Shown here one piece after another: positions 35,918 to 44,335 of a DNA stretch of 64,000 nucleotides. The notes under the pieces were generated by a model, which saw only the letters and a program-made list of their open reading frames with translations, searched no databases and was not told the DNA's origin. The position numbers and the translations under genes were made by a program. The number at the start of each line of letters is the position of its first letter. The first letter of the stretch is position 1. Source of the DNA: Pseudooceanicola aestuarii (GTDB lineage Bacteria > Pseudomonadota > Alphaproteobacteria > Rhodobacterales > Rhodobacteraceae); contig NZ_JAAFZC010000001.1 in assembly GCF_010614805.1 (NCBI RefSeq), positions 620,001 to 684,000 on the forward strand. Reading direction: 5' to 3'.

Positions 35918-37147
35918 TCAGTCCATCCACGGCGGGGTCATGAATGCGCCGTTGGCATAGCCTTCGGGCGCAAAGAGAACCCGCTTGCCATCCTGGATCT
36001 GGTAGAACTGCAACGGGATATGCGCATCGCCCTGCACCGCCAGGTGGGTTTCGGGATCGAATTCGATCAGCCCGGCTGCCGTTTCCTTGCTGGCGGACCC
36101 GATGTATTCGCCGATGGCCACACGGTCCTGCGGGTCGCCGACCGCCTTCAGGGCATCGGCATACAGCATGACTTCCTCGTAAAGCATCGGGCCGTAGGTT
36201 CCCGGCTCGTTGCCGTAGGCCTCCACATAGGCCGAGACGACCTTGTTTGCGCGTTCGGACGCACTGACGGGCAACACGCCCCCCAGCAGGTTATACAGCA
36301 CGCCAGAGCTTGCCTCCTGCGTCAGGTCCAGAAATTCCGGGACGGAGGGGGCGTATTGGATGAACACCAGGCTGTCGGTCGGCTGTTCCATGAATTGCGA
36401 CATGAAGGCGGCCGCGTTGCCCGACAGGTAGTCGGTGTTGATGACCACCGCCGGGGGATCCTGCCGTACCTTGGCCAAAAAGCCGCGCCAGTCGCCGACC
36501 TCGCCAAAGGGCACCAGGTCGTTCACCGTGATCTCCCATCCGGCTGCGCCGAAACTGTCCACCAGCCCTTCTGCGATGGTCTTGGAATACGGGTTGTCCG
36601 AGGAGATGATCGCAACCTTCTTGTTCGGCAGTTCGATCGTGCCGTCGCCCAGCCGGTCGATCACCGGCACCACACCGGTATTGTAGGCGTCAAAGGACGG
36701 GGTGAAGGACCAGATTGTCGGGAAAGCCTCCGGGTCTTCGGAGATGATGTCGCGGGTCTGGGAGGAATTCGCGGAGACCAGATAGATCATCTCCATCTCG
36801 GCCATGATCTCGATCTCGAAATTGGAGCCGGAGGCATAGCCGGTCACGATGGCGCCCATTTCCCGGTCGCCCAGCAGCCGCTCCGCCGCCGTCGCGACAG
36901 AGGCGGCGGATTGGTCGGCCGCGTCGCCCACGGCCAGTTCGAACGTGTAGCCGGCAATGCCGCCGGCGGCGTTCAGCTCGTCCACCGCCAGCTGCGCACC
37001 GTTCACCATCTCCTGGCCATCGGCGGCCGCCGGGCCGGATACCGGCGCCAGCACGCCGATCTTGACGGTTTCGGCCTGCGCCAGGGCGGGCAGCCCCAGC
37101 GTCAGGGCCATGATACTGGCCGTGATCAGATTTCTTCGGGTAGGCAT
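35918..37147 (-). CDS. Periplasmic amino-acid/amide-binding protein (LivK-type)
   Basis: Type I periplasmic binding protein of 409 residues. The signal peptide MPTRRNLITASIMALTLGLP has a twin-Arg near its start and cleaves near AQA-E. The mature domain begins TVKIGVLAPVSGPAAADGQE, typical of the Leu/Ile/Val and amide-binding family. Later segments LVSANSSQTRD and VAIISSDNPYSKTIAEG line the cleft. It supplies substrate to LivHMGF. The linked deacylase, amidase and N-formylglutamate-amidohydrolase genes suggest an N-acylated or amidated ligand. Confidence 0.9.
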   Translation of the reverse strand: MPTRRNLITASIMALTLGLPALAQAETVKIGVLAPVSGPAAADGQEMVNGAQLAVDELNAAGGIAGYTFELAVGDAADQSAASVATAAERLLGDREMGAIVTGYASGSNFEIEIMAEMEMIYLVSANSSQTRDIISEDPEAFPTIWSFTPSFDAYNTGVVPVIDRLGDGTIELPNKKVAIISSDNPYSKTIAEGLVDSFGAAGWEITVNDLVPFGEVGDWRGFLAKVRQDPPAVVINTDYLSGNAAAFMSQFMEQPTDSLVFIQYAPSVPEFLDLTQEASSGVLYNLLGGVLPVSASERANKVVSAYVEAYGNEPGTYGPMLYEEVMLYADALKAVGDPQDRVAIGEYIGSASKETAAGLIEFDPETHLAVQGDAHIPLQFYQIQDGKRVLFAPEGYANGAFMTPPWMD

Positions 37148-37214
37148 GTTGGCTCTCCTTGTTGGTGCTGTGTGTGGGTGCGTGCCGTTTCCCGGCTTTC
37201 TTGTGCGCCCCGCC

Positions 37215-38519
37215 CTAGCGGGTGCCGCAGATGTCGAGGATCGCCGCCGCGATCACCTTGGTGCTGCGATGCAGAGAGGCGACGTCGACATATTCGTTGT
37301 CGCCATGAAACCCGTCGCCCGAGGGGCCGTAGATGCAGGCATCCACCCCGGCGCCGGCGTAATGGGCGGCATCGGTCACGGCGTCGAAGCCGCGCACCTC
37401 GGGCGTCTCGGCGAGAGTGGAATGGTGGCCCACCAACGAGGTCACGATGGGATGGTCCACCGGCGTATCCATCGGCGGGAAATGCAGGCCGCCCAGTTCC
37501 CAGGTCACTTCGGGCGGGTGGGCGCGGGTCCAGGGGTCCAGCGCGGCGAAGGCCGCGACGAAGGCTTCGAACTCCGCGCGGACTTCGGCGGATGTCTCGT
37601 TGGGCAGGAATTTCAGGTCCAGATCCAGCGTCACCCGGTCCGGGGTCATCGCGGGGTTGGTGCGGATGAAGGGCAAGCCGTCGTCCCCGATGCCGACACC
37701 GCCGTGAATGACGCCGGGGTTGATCGTGGACAGGCCCGGCGGGCACAGCGGGTGGTAATTGGTGCGGCAGCGCGAGGCCTCGAATTCCTTCAGCGCGGCC
37801 AGGAACCGTGCCGCGATCTCGATCGCGTTGACAGCCGGGATCAGGCGGCCGGGCACATCAGGCTGGGGGAAGATGTCGTTGTAGCGCATTCCGGCATGGC
37901 CGGAGCGCCCGATCAGCGTGACACGCACCCATTCCAGCCCGCCCTCCGCCGGAACGACCTTGTCCCAGGTGGGTTCGGCGATGATCGCGTTCTTTGCCAG
38001 GTGCCCCTTCTTCACCGCATCCATGGCGCCGAAACCACCGGCTTCCTCGTCCACCACGGCGTGGATCGATACCCGGCCCTCCAGCTCTATCCCGGCGGCC
38101 TTGATGGATTCCACCGCCGCGATGCAGGCGGCCAGCCCGGCCTTCATATCCACGCTGCCCCGCCCGTACAGGCGGCCATCGCGCAGCTCGGCGCCGAAGG
38201 GGTCCACCGTCCAGTTGGCGGCATTGCCCACCGGCACGGTGTCGATATGACCGCACAGGATCAGGCTGCGATCCTCAGTGCCGGGCAGACTGCCCACCAC
38301 GTTGGGCCGGTCTTCGAAGACCTCCCAGCTTTCGGTCTGGTAGCCCTGGGATTTCAGCCGGTCCTCCACCAGCGCGGCAACGGCGGTTTCGTTGTTCAGC
38401 CCCTGTTTCGTCTCGAACTTGGGGTTCACCGAGGGGATGCGCACCATCTCCTGCGTCAGGGAAATGACGCGGTCGGGATTGGTGTCGATCTCGTCCCAGA
38501 TCTTCTGGTGCAGGCTCAT
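37215..38519 (-). CDS. M20-family amidohydrolase (acetylornithine deacetylase/succinyl-DAP desuccinylase type)
   Basis: Zinc-dependent deacylase or peptidase of 434 residues. Metal and catalytic motifs are CGHIDTVPVG near residue 89, GRGSVDMKAGLAA near 118 (bridging Asp) and VVDEEAGGFGAMD near 155 (catalytic Glu pair). A dimerisation domain lies in the middle. Family enzymes remove acyl groups from amino acids or split small peptides. It overlaps the isochorismatase-like gene by ATGA and lies 67 bases before the binding protein, in an operon that imports an unknown compound. An N-acyl amino acid is the likeliest kind of substrate. Confidence 0.88.
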   Translation of the reverse strand: MSLHQKIWDEIDTNPDRVISLTQEMVRIPSVNPKFETKQGLNNETAVAALVEDRLKSQGYQTESWEVFEDRPNVVGSLPGTEDRSLILCGHIDTVPVGNAANWTVDPFGAELRDGRLYGRGSVDMKAGLAACIAAVESIKAAGIELEGRVSIHAVVDEEAGGFGAMDAVKKGHLAKNAIIAEPTWDKVVPAEGGLEWVRVTLIGRSGHAGMRYNDIFPQPDVPGRLIPAVNAIEIAARFLAALKEFEASRCRTNYHPLCPPGLSTINPGVIHGGVGIGDDGLPFIRTNPAMTPDRVTLDLDLKFLPNETSAEVRAEFEAFVAAFAALDPWTRAHPPEVTWELGGLHFPPMDTPVDHPIVTSLVGHHSTLAETPEVRGFDAVTDAAHYAGAGVDACIYGPSGDGFHGDNEYVDVASLHRSTKVIAAAILDICGTR

Positions 38520-39160
38520 GCGGATGCTCCTTCGAGTTCTTCGATCAGCTCTCTGGTCGTGACCTGACGGCAGTATCCCTTGATCGTGGCGATGGAATTG
38601 GCCTGGCGTTCGGGCGTGTAGGTCAGGCAGGCGTCGGTCACCTGCGTCACCAGGTAGCCCAGGTCACAGGCGTCGCGGATCGCGCTTTCGACGCATTGGT
38701 CGGTCAGCAGGCCGGACAGGACGATCTGCCGAACGCCCAGGCAGCGCAGGACATAGTCGATATGGGTGGAGACAAAGACGGAGGAAGAGGTCTTCGGCAG
38801 CCAGATCTCGTCCTCCTCCGGGGCCAGCGCGTCCAGCGGCCTGCCGTCCCAGGATCCCTTGGGCACGTTGAAGCCGGTGATCTTGTAATCCAGGCTGCGG
38901 TCCCGGCCGTCCTTGGTCAGGCTTTCGATGGTGGTGTACATCACCTCCACCCCGGCGGCGCGGGCAGCGGCGCGCAGGGCCTGCATGTTGGGCAGGGTCT
39001 CGGCCTCGAACTGGTCGAAGAAGGCGCCGTATTGGGCCTGAAACGTCTCGGGGGACAGATGGGCGAATTCGCCCCCGTCACGCCGGGCCGAAAAGTTCTG
39101 CACATCGATGAACAGCAGGGCCGAGGCGCTTGGATCTAGGGGAATGTCTCGGGTCAGCAT
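38516..39160 (-). CDS. Isochorismatase-family cysteine hydrolase
   Basis: The 214-residue hydrolase has Asp in ALLFIDVQNFSAR near residue 19, a Lys in WLPKTSSSVFVST near 120 and the nucleophile in LSGLLTDQCVESAIRDA near 153. The triad is complete, unlike the related enzyme at 16775. The ATG at 39160 overlaps the end of the upstream N-formylglutamate-amidohydrolase-like gene by seven bases. The C-terminus overlaps the M20 gene start. Candidate reactions are hydrolysis of a carboxamide, N-carbamoyl or ureido group. The substrate is undefined. Confidence 0.88.
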   Translation of the reverse strand: MLTRDIPLDPSASALLFIDVQNFSARRDGGEFAHLSPETFQAQYGAFFDQFEAETLPNMQALRAAARAAGVEVMYTTIESLTKDGRDRSLDYKITGFNVPKGSWDGRPLDALAPEEDEIWLPKTSSSVFVSTHIDYVLRCLGVRQIVLSGLLTDQCVESAIRDACDLGYLVTQVTDACLTYTPERQANSIATIKGYCRQVTTRELIEELEGASA

Positions 39161-39924
39161 CCGGTCTCCAGAAAGGTTGTCACGGCATCGCAGAGAAGAT
39201 CGGCGATCTCCGCCTGCCCGGCTTCGGTGGCAATCAGGTCGTGGCGAATTTCGATCAGGCTGTGCGGCAGCCCCGAGGCTTCGCCATGGCGGGGCACGAA
39301 CCAGTCGCTGTCGTCGTCGATCTGATAAGGTTCGTTCAACGCCAGGTCGAAATCGGGGCGCAGCCCGGCGATGACCTCCATCAGCCGTTCCGAACTGCGC
39401 AAGTCCCGCCGCCCCAGAAAGCCGATATGCCAGGGCCGCAGCGCCCCGGTCGCGGCCAGGCGAGGGGTGAAGCTGTGGATCGACAGCATCACCGACAGCG
39501 GCGCGGCGCGGGCGGCCAGCACGGCCTCGTGAAAGGGCTGGAAGATCTCCGCCACCCGGCCCCCGTGCTGCGCGGCGGACAGGTCGCGGTTTCCCGGCAC
39601 CTGCACGCCATCGGACACGGCAGGGATCGCATCGGCAGCATCCGGCGGACGGTTGCAATCGATCACCAGCCGCGAATAGCGCTGCAACACCGCGGCACAT
39701 CCCAGCCGCCGCGCCATTCGGCGGGTCACCGCGGCGGCGCCCACGTCCCAGCCGACATGCAGGTCCAGGGTCTGCGCGGTCAGCCCCAGGCCGTTCAGCC
39801 GCCGGGGCACCGCCTGTCCGGCGTGTTCGCAGACCAGCAGCGCCGGCATGTCGCCTGTTGCGGCGATCTTCTCCACCGGGGCGGGGTCCACGCCGGCGTC
39901 CAACAGGGGGGCAGTCGTCAACAT
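39154..39924 (-). CDS. N-formylglutamate amidohydrolase family protein
   Basis: The 256-residue zinc-dependent enzyme is of the HutG2/N-formylglutamate deformylase family. The metal motif is LLVCEHAGQAVP near residue 30, followed by LHVGWDVGAAAVTRRMARRL, YSRLVIDCNRP and the HSFTPRL segment. The ATG at 39924 follows AAGGTAAG. It is the first gene of the nine-gene minus-strand operon, opposite the RpiR regulator. No histidine-utilisation genes are near, so it need not act in histidine breakdown. Deformylation or amide cleavage of an N-substituted glutamate-like compound is the best guess. Confidence 0.88.
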   Translation of the reverse strand: MLTTAPLLDAGVDPAPVEKIAATGDMPALLVCEHAGQAVPRRLNGLGLTAQTLDLHVGWDVGAAAVTRRMARRLGCAAVLQRYSRLVIDCNRPPDAADAIPAVSDGVQVPGNRDLSAAQHGGRVAEIFQPFHEAVLAARAAPLSVMLSIHSFTPRLAATGALRPWHIGFLGRRDLRSSERLMEVIAGLRPDFDLALNEPYQIDDDSDWFVPRHGEASGLPHSLIEIRHDLIATEAGQAEIADLLCDAVTTFLETGC

Positions 39925-40058
39925 CTTACCTTCTTTTTCCTTGCGAGCGGGCAATTTTTCCGCATCGCCTTCGCCTCCCGAGGATTGATAGAATACTTTC
40001 AGAGTCAATGATTTTTTTAATGTTGACACATTTCATTCCGAATGCATGGATAGCCTCC
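39925..40058. promoter_or_regulatory. Divergent control region between the amidase/liv operon and rpiR-type gene
   Basis: This short region is clearly more AT-rich than its surroundings. It holds TTGACA at 40023-40028, with ATGGAT about 17 bases later as a weak -10, reading toward the regulator. Another T-rich stretch is near 40011-40018. Both transcripts must start here, making it the probable binding site of the RpiR protein. No perfect long palindrome was identified. If the TTGACA box is used, the regulator must start at 40059 or later. Confidence 0.5.
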
Positions 40059-40916
40059 ATGCAAGTTCGCGAGAAAATTGAGCAGCTTACGGAAACCTTC
40101 ACCCCGGCGGAGCGCACGCTCGCCTCGGTGCTTTTGTCCGACTATCCCTTTGCGGGGCTGCAATCGATCCAGGACCTGGCGAAGACCGCGCAATCCTCCG
40201 GGCCCACTGTCTCCCGCTTTGTCAGCAAGTTGGGCTATTCCGGCTACCAGGCGTTTCAGCAGGCCCTGATCGGCGAGCTGAAGGAGGGGCAGAAATCCCC
40301 GATCCAGCTGATGGCCACGCAAAAACCCTTTGAAGAGGCCTGGTTCGCCGAATTCATGCGCCGCGCCGAAATGTTGATGGCCGAGGTCGCGACCACAATT
40401 TCGGATGCGCAGTTCACGCGGGTGTGCAAGCTGCTCTCCGAACCGGGGCCGGGACTTTACATGATCGGCGGGCGCGTATCGGACGGGTTGGCGCAATACA
40501 TGTTCCGCCACCTGCGCCAGTTCCGGCCCAAGGTGCACCACCTGCCCGCCGACCCCGAAACCTGGCCCGGCTATGTCACGGGGATGCGGAAATCCGATAT
40601 CCTGCTGATCGTCGATTTCCGCCGCTACCAGGTGAACCTGGAACGGCTGGCGGCGATGACGTCGTCCAAACGCGGCTGCCGGATCGTCCTGATCACCGAC
40701 AAGTGGATTTCCCCGATCGCCCGCCACGCCCACGAAGTCCTGGCCGTCCCGATCGAGAACGGGACCTTCTGGGACAGCTACGCCGGCGCGCTGTCCGTCA
40801 TGGAAGCCATCATGACCCGTGTCGCCGAAAGCGACTGGAACCAAGCCAAACAAAGGATCGAACAATGGGACGAGTACCGGCAGACCCTGATGCCGCCCTC
40901 CGGGCCGGAGACATGA
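40059..40916 (+). CDS. RpiR-family transcriptional regulator (HTH-SIS)
   Basis: The 285-residue regulator has an N-terminal RpiR helix-turn-helix (about residues 1-77; SIQDLAKTAQSSGPTVSRF). A C-terminal SIS domain (about 120-250; GLYMIGGRVSDGLAQYMFRH, then DILLIVDFRRY) normally binds phosphosugars but in catabolic clusters senses other small molecules. An upstream in-frame ATG at 40020 is possible. 40059 gives the normal family length. It is divergent from the amidase/liv operon and coupled by ATGA to the glutamine-synthetase-like gene, so it likely controls both sides. Confidence 0.88.
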   Translation: MQVREKIEQLTETFTPAERTLASVLLSDYPFAGLQSIQDLAKTAQSSGPTVSRFVSKLGYSGYQAFQQALIGELKEGQKSPIQLMATQKPFEEAWFAEFMRRAEMLMAEVATTISDAQFTRVCKLLSEPGPGLYMIGGRVSDGLAQYMFRHLRQFRPKVHHLPADPETWPGYVTGMRKSDILLIVDFRRYQVNLERLAAMTSSKRGCRIVLITDKWISPIARHAHEVLAVPIENGTFWDSYAGALSVMEAIMTRVAESDWNQAKQRIEQWDEYRQTLMPPSGPET

Positions 40917-42217
40917 GCGACCCCCTCGTGTTTGCGGCGACCTGCGATATCGCCGGCAAGGTCCGGGGCAAGGGGTTCCCTCTCTCCGCGCTCGACAAGC
41001 GTCTGGAAAAAGGCGTGGGCTGGACCCCGACCAACGTCATGATCTCCTGTTTCGACGGCATCGCGGAGGGGCCCTTTGGCTCTCTCGGGGATCTGCTGTT
41101 GATGCCCGACGCCGCCACACAGCTGGAGCTGCCGCTGAGCGATCGGGTCGAACGGGTGATGCTGGGCGACATCACCACGCTGGACGGCACGCCGTGGGCC
41201 TGCTGTACGCGGTCGCTGCTCAAAGGCGCCATCGCGCGGCTGGAACGGGTCGCCGGGGTCCGGGCCATCGCGACGTTCGAACATGAATTCCAGCTGCTCG
41301 ATCATGACGCGACACCGGGCGATGCCTTCAGCCTGGCGGGGTTCTCCGTCGGGCGGCGATTGGGCGAACGGGTGATGGCGGCGCTGCGCGCGGCGGGGAT
41401 GCAGCCCGACACCTTTTTGCGGGAATTCGGCGCCGGGCAATACGAACTGACCATCGACCCGACCGATGCCCTGACCGCCGCCGACCAGGCGACGATGCTG
41501 CGCGAGATCGTGAAACTGATCGCCGCCGACGAAGGGGAGCGCGCGACCTTCACCCCGATCCGCGACGCGGCCGGGGTCGGCAATGGCGTGCATGTTCATT
41601 TCAGCTTTGTCGATGCGCAGGGGCAGCCCTGTACCTGGGACGCGGCGGGGCAGGACGGGCTGGCGCCTGTCACCTCAGCTTTCGCCGCGGGGATTCTGAA
41701 ATACATGCCCGCCATACTGGCCTTCACCGCGCCATCCCGGGTCTCCTATCTGCGCCTGACCCCGCATCGGTGGAGCGCGGCCTACAACAACCTGGGGGAC
41801 AGGGACCGCGAATCGTCGCTGCGGATCTGCCCGGTCGCCGCGACCGACCCGGACAGGATCGCCCGCCAGTTCAACCTGGAATACCGCGCCGCCGATGCCG
41901 CCGCAGCGCCGCATCTGGTGCTGGCGATGCTGCTCCATGCCGGATGCCAGGGCATCGACGAGGGGCTGACCGCCCCGCCCGCCACGCAGGAAGACCTGTC
42001 CCTGCTATCCCCCGAGGCCCTGGCCGATCGCGGGATCGAACGGCTGCCCCAATCACTGGAGGCCGCGCTGGACCGACTGGCCGCGGAAGAGGTGGTGCAG
42101 GGCTGGCTGCCCGAGGGGTTCCGCGAGGTCTACATCGCCCATAAACGCGGCGAGCTGGACGAATTGTCCAGCCGGTCCATGGACGAGGCCTGCGCCGCCT
42201 ACGCCGCCGTCTACTAG
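40913..42217 (+). CDS. Glutamine-synthetase-family ligase (gamma-glutamyl-amine ligase-like)
   Basis: A GS-superfamily protein of 434 residues. A short beta-grasp N-terminus is followed by the catalytic domain. It has metal-binding FEHEFQLLD near residue 125 and GAGQYELTIDPTDAL near 178. The His-containing NGVHVHFSF and RLTPHRWSAAYNNLGDRDRE segments for ATP and substrate follow. It lacks the adenylylation-region pattern of GlnA, so it is probably not the assimilatory enzyme. Relatives join glutamate to amines or act in catabolic clusters. It is coupled to the RpiR regulator, divergent from the N-acyl/amide operon, consistent with one inducible pathway. Confidence 0.85.
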   Translation: MSDPLVFAATCDIAGKVRGKGFPLSALDKRLEKGVGWTPTNVMISCFDGIAEGPFGSLGDLLLMPDAATQLELPLSDRVERVMLGDITTLDGTPWACCTRSLLKGAIARLERVAGVRAIATFEHEFQLLDHDATPGDAFSLAGFSVGRRLGERVMAALRAAGMQPDTFLREFGAGQYELTIDPTDALTAADQATMLREIVKLIAADEGERATFTPIRDAAGVGNGVHVHFSFVDAQGQPCTWDAAGQDGLAPVTSAFAAGILKYMPAILAFTAPSRVSYLRLTPHRWSAAYNNLGDRDRESSLRICPVAATDPDRIARQFNLEYRAADAAAAPHLVLAMLLHAGCQGIDEGLTAPPATQEDLSLLSPEALADRGIERLPQSLEAALDRLAAEEVVQGWLPEGFREVYIAHKRGELDELSSRSMDEACAAYAAVY

Positions 42218-42277
42218 CACCCGCCCCGGAAGGCCCACCGGCGCGATCCCCAGGGCTGGCGCTGGCCCGCAACCGAG

Positions 42278-42304
42278 ACAGGGATAGGGACAGGGATAGG
42301 GACA
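42278..42304 (+). repeat. Short tandem repeat, 12-bp unit
   Basis: ACAGGGATAGGG occurs twice in tandem (42278-42289 and 42290-42301) followed by ACA. It lies in the 238-bp gap between the GS-like gene and the MYG1-family gene. No gene or promoter function is evident. Confidence 0.8.
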
Positions 42305-42455
42305 TTTTCTCCGTGGCCATGCATCAAGTGTCGCGGGCGGCGGTCGGCACCTTGGCCCCCCGGCGCGTTTCGTGGCAAGGTACGGCGACCCCCACGGGCC
42401 GCAGCGGATCACGGTTATCCGCCGGGGCCGGTCCAGACCTGACAGAGTGCCAAAG

Positions 42456-43373
42456 ATGACCATGACCCACCTCGTCACCCATTCCGGTGGCTTTCACGCG
42501 GATGAGCTGCTTTCCGCGGTCATTCTGACCCGACTGTACCCTGAGGCCGCGCTGGTGCGATCACGGGATGCGGCATGGATCACGCCGGGAGAAGGCCGGA
42601 TCATCTTTGACGTCGGGCGTGACTACGACGCGGCGGCACGGATCTTCGACCACCACCAACGCCCCAACCCCCTGCGCGAGGACGGCCGACCCTACAGCTC
42701 CTTCGGGTTGATCTGGCGGCACTACGGCCGCGATTACCTGCACGCGCTGAACGTGCCCGAATCCGACCTGGAAGATATCCACGAGGCCTTCGACCAGGGC
42801 TTTGTCCTGCCGATCGACCTGATGGACAACGGGGCGCTGGAGCCCTCTGTCGCGGGGCCGCTGGCGGGGATGACGCTGCCGGTGCTGCTGGAATCGCTGA
42901 AACCGGCCTTCGACGCGCGCGGCGATACGGCGGATGACGATGCCTTTGCCGCCGCGCTGCCGGTGGCACGCGCCTTCATAGAGGCCGCGATCGCCAAGCG
43001 CGCGGCCAAACGCCGGGCCGAGGCGATGGTGACGGCCGCCATCGCGGCGGCGGGCGACGGGCAGGTGCTGGAATTGCCCATGGGGATGCCCTTCCGCTCC
43101 GCCGTTGAGAAGGCAGGCGCCGACCACCTGCTGTTCGTGATCCACCCGCGCCAGGACGACTGGACCCTCACCACCATCCGCAAAAGCGGCGATACCTTCG
43201 AAAGCCGTGCAGACCTGCCCGAAAGCTGGGCGGGCCTGACAGACGCCGCGCTTGAGGAGGCCTCCGGCGTGGCGGGCGCGAAGTTCTGTCACAATGCGCG
43301 GTTCATCGCCGTGGCCCAAAGCCGCGACGCGATCCGGGCGATGGCCGATCTGGCAGTGGCCGCGGCTACGTGA
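42456..43373 (+). CDS. MYG1-family protein (UPF0160)
   Basis: The intact 305-residue member of the MYG1 family is related to DHH phosphoesterases. Metal-binding motifs are HSGGFHADELLSAV near the N-terminus, IIFDVGRDYDAAARIFDHHQ (DHH) near residue 60 and the FGLIWRHYGRDY segment. The eukaryotic member has 3'-5' RNA exonuclease activity, while the bacterial role is not known. ATG at 42456 is preferred to 42462 because the decayed copy at 283 aligns from the same start (MTISH versus MTMTH). The gene is apparently monocistronic. A weak GC hairpin (43401-43423) lies behind it. Confidence 0.88.
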   Translation: MTMTHLVTHSGGFHADELLSAVILTRLYPEAALVRSRDAAWITPGEGRIIFDVGRDYDAAARIFDHHQRPNPLREDGRPYSSFGLIWRHYGRDYLHALNVPESDLEDIHEAFDQGFVLPIDLMDNGALEPSVAGPLAGMTLPVLLESLKPAFDARGDTADDDAFAAALPVARAFIEAAIAKRAAKRRAEAMVTAAIAAAGDGQVLELPMGMPFRSAVEKAGADHLLFVIHPRQDDWTLTTIRKSGDTFESRADLPESWAGLTDAALEEASGVAGAKFCHNARFIAVAQSRDAIRAMADLAVAAAT

Positions 43374-43586
43374 GCGCCCTCCGCCTGCCGGACCGGACCG
43401 CGCCCGGCATACCGCACCGGGCGAATCCAGAACGCCCGGCGATCCTGACGCAAATGTGAGCGGAAATAGCGGCACGGATGCCACACTTCGCCGGCTCAGG
43501 CGGAACGTTCCCTGCCGGCCTGTCGTTACAATGCAGCAACGAGGTGGCAAAATACCGCCTCACCTCTGCCAAATGGAGTGCTGCCA

Positions 43587-44144
43587 ATGCCGACCCGCCG
43601 TTCTTTCATGGCCTCCGCCCTTGCGGCAACCGCCCTGCCGTTCCTGCCGCGCGACGCGCAGGCTGTCGACCAGATCTTCATGCCGACCCGCGTGACCTTC
43701 AGCCCGGCCTATCAGCCCGGTCAGATCGTGATCCTGCCGCGATCCTACTTCCTGTACCACATCGTCGAACCCGGCGTCGCCATGCGCTATGGCATCGCGG
43801 TCGCGCAGCCCGGTCTGGGCTGGACCGGCACCGCCACGATCAAACGCAAGGTCGAATGGCCCACATGGCGCCCGACCGACGACATGATCGACCGCAACCC
43901 CCGCGATTACGGCAAGTTCAAGGGCAACCGCGAGCGGATGCCCGGCGGCCCGGGCAATCCGTTGGGCGCGCGGGCGCTTTACCTCTACGAGGGAGACAAG
44001 GACACCTATATCCGCATCCACGGCACGACCGCCCCGTCCTCCATCGGGCGCGCGGCCTCCAGCGGTTGCTTCCGCATGGTCAACGACCACGTGATCGCGC
44101 TGTACAACCAGGTTCCGATCGGCACCAAGGTCACCGTCCTGTAG
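43587..44144 (+). CDS. L,D-transpeptidase (YkuD domain)
   Basis: The exported peptidoglycan cross-linking or lipoprotein-anchoring enzyme has 185 residues. The signal sequence begins MPTRRSFMASALAATALPF, a twin-Arg type, with cleavage near AQA. The YkuD domain ends with the catalytic motif HGTTAPSSIGRAASSGCFRM, where His and the Cys of SSGC are the active residues. GGAG lies eight bases before the ATG. It stands alone between MYG1 and the lipoprotein hydrolase. Confidence 0.92.
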   Translation: MPTRRSFMASALAATALPFLPRDAQAVDQIFMPTRVTFSPAYQPGQIVILPRSYFLYHIVEPGVAMRYGIAVAQPGLGWTGTATIKRKVEWPTWRPTDDMIDRNPRDYGKFKGNRERMPGGPGNPLGARALYLYEGDKDTYIRIHGTTAPSSIGRAASSGCFRMVNDHVIALYNQVPIGTKVTVL

Positions 44145-44153
44145 CCAAACAAT

Positions 44154-44174
44154 GGCCGGCCGCACTGGCCGGCC
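44154..44174 (+). terminator. GC hairpin after the L,D-transpeptidase gene
   Basis: GGCCGGCC (44154-44161), loop GCACT, GGCCGGCC (44167-44174) form a perfect 8-bp stem ten bases after the stop codon. There is no U-tract, so it is probably a pause or mRNA-end structure and not a complete intrinsic terminator. Confidence 0.5.
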
Positions 44175-44335
44175 CCGCCCCTCAGGTACGGCCCGCCCCC
44201 ATGCTGCCGGGGGCCGGGCCGTCACCATACCCCGCGGTGCCGCGTCGCGCGCGCGCCCGTCGGTTTCGGTTTTCCCCCGGACCCACAGCGGCTAAGGTCG
44301 CAGGGACCACCGGCCCCAGTCCAAAGCACCGACGG

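Noticed and set aside
40424..40912. A 163-residue N-terminal extension of the glutamine-synthetase-like protein
   Set aside because: It overlaps the SIS domain of the RpiR gene in another frame. The ATG at 40913 overlaps the regulator stop as ATGA.
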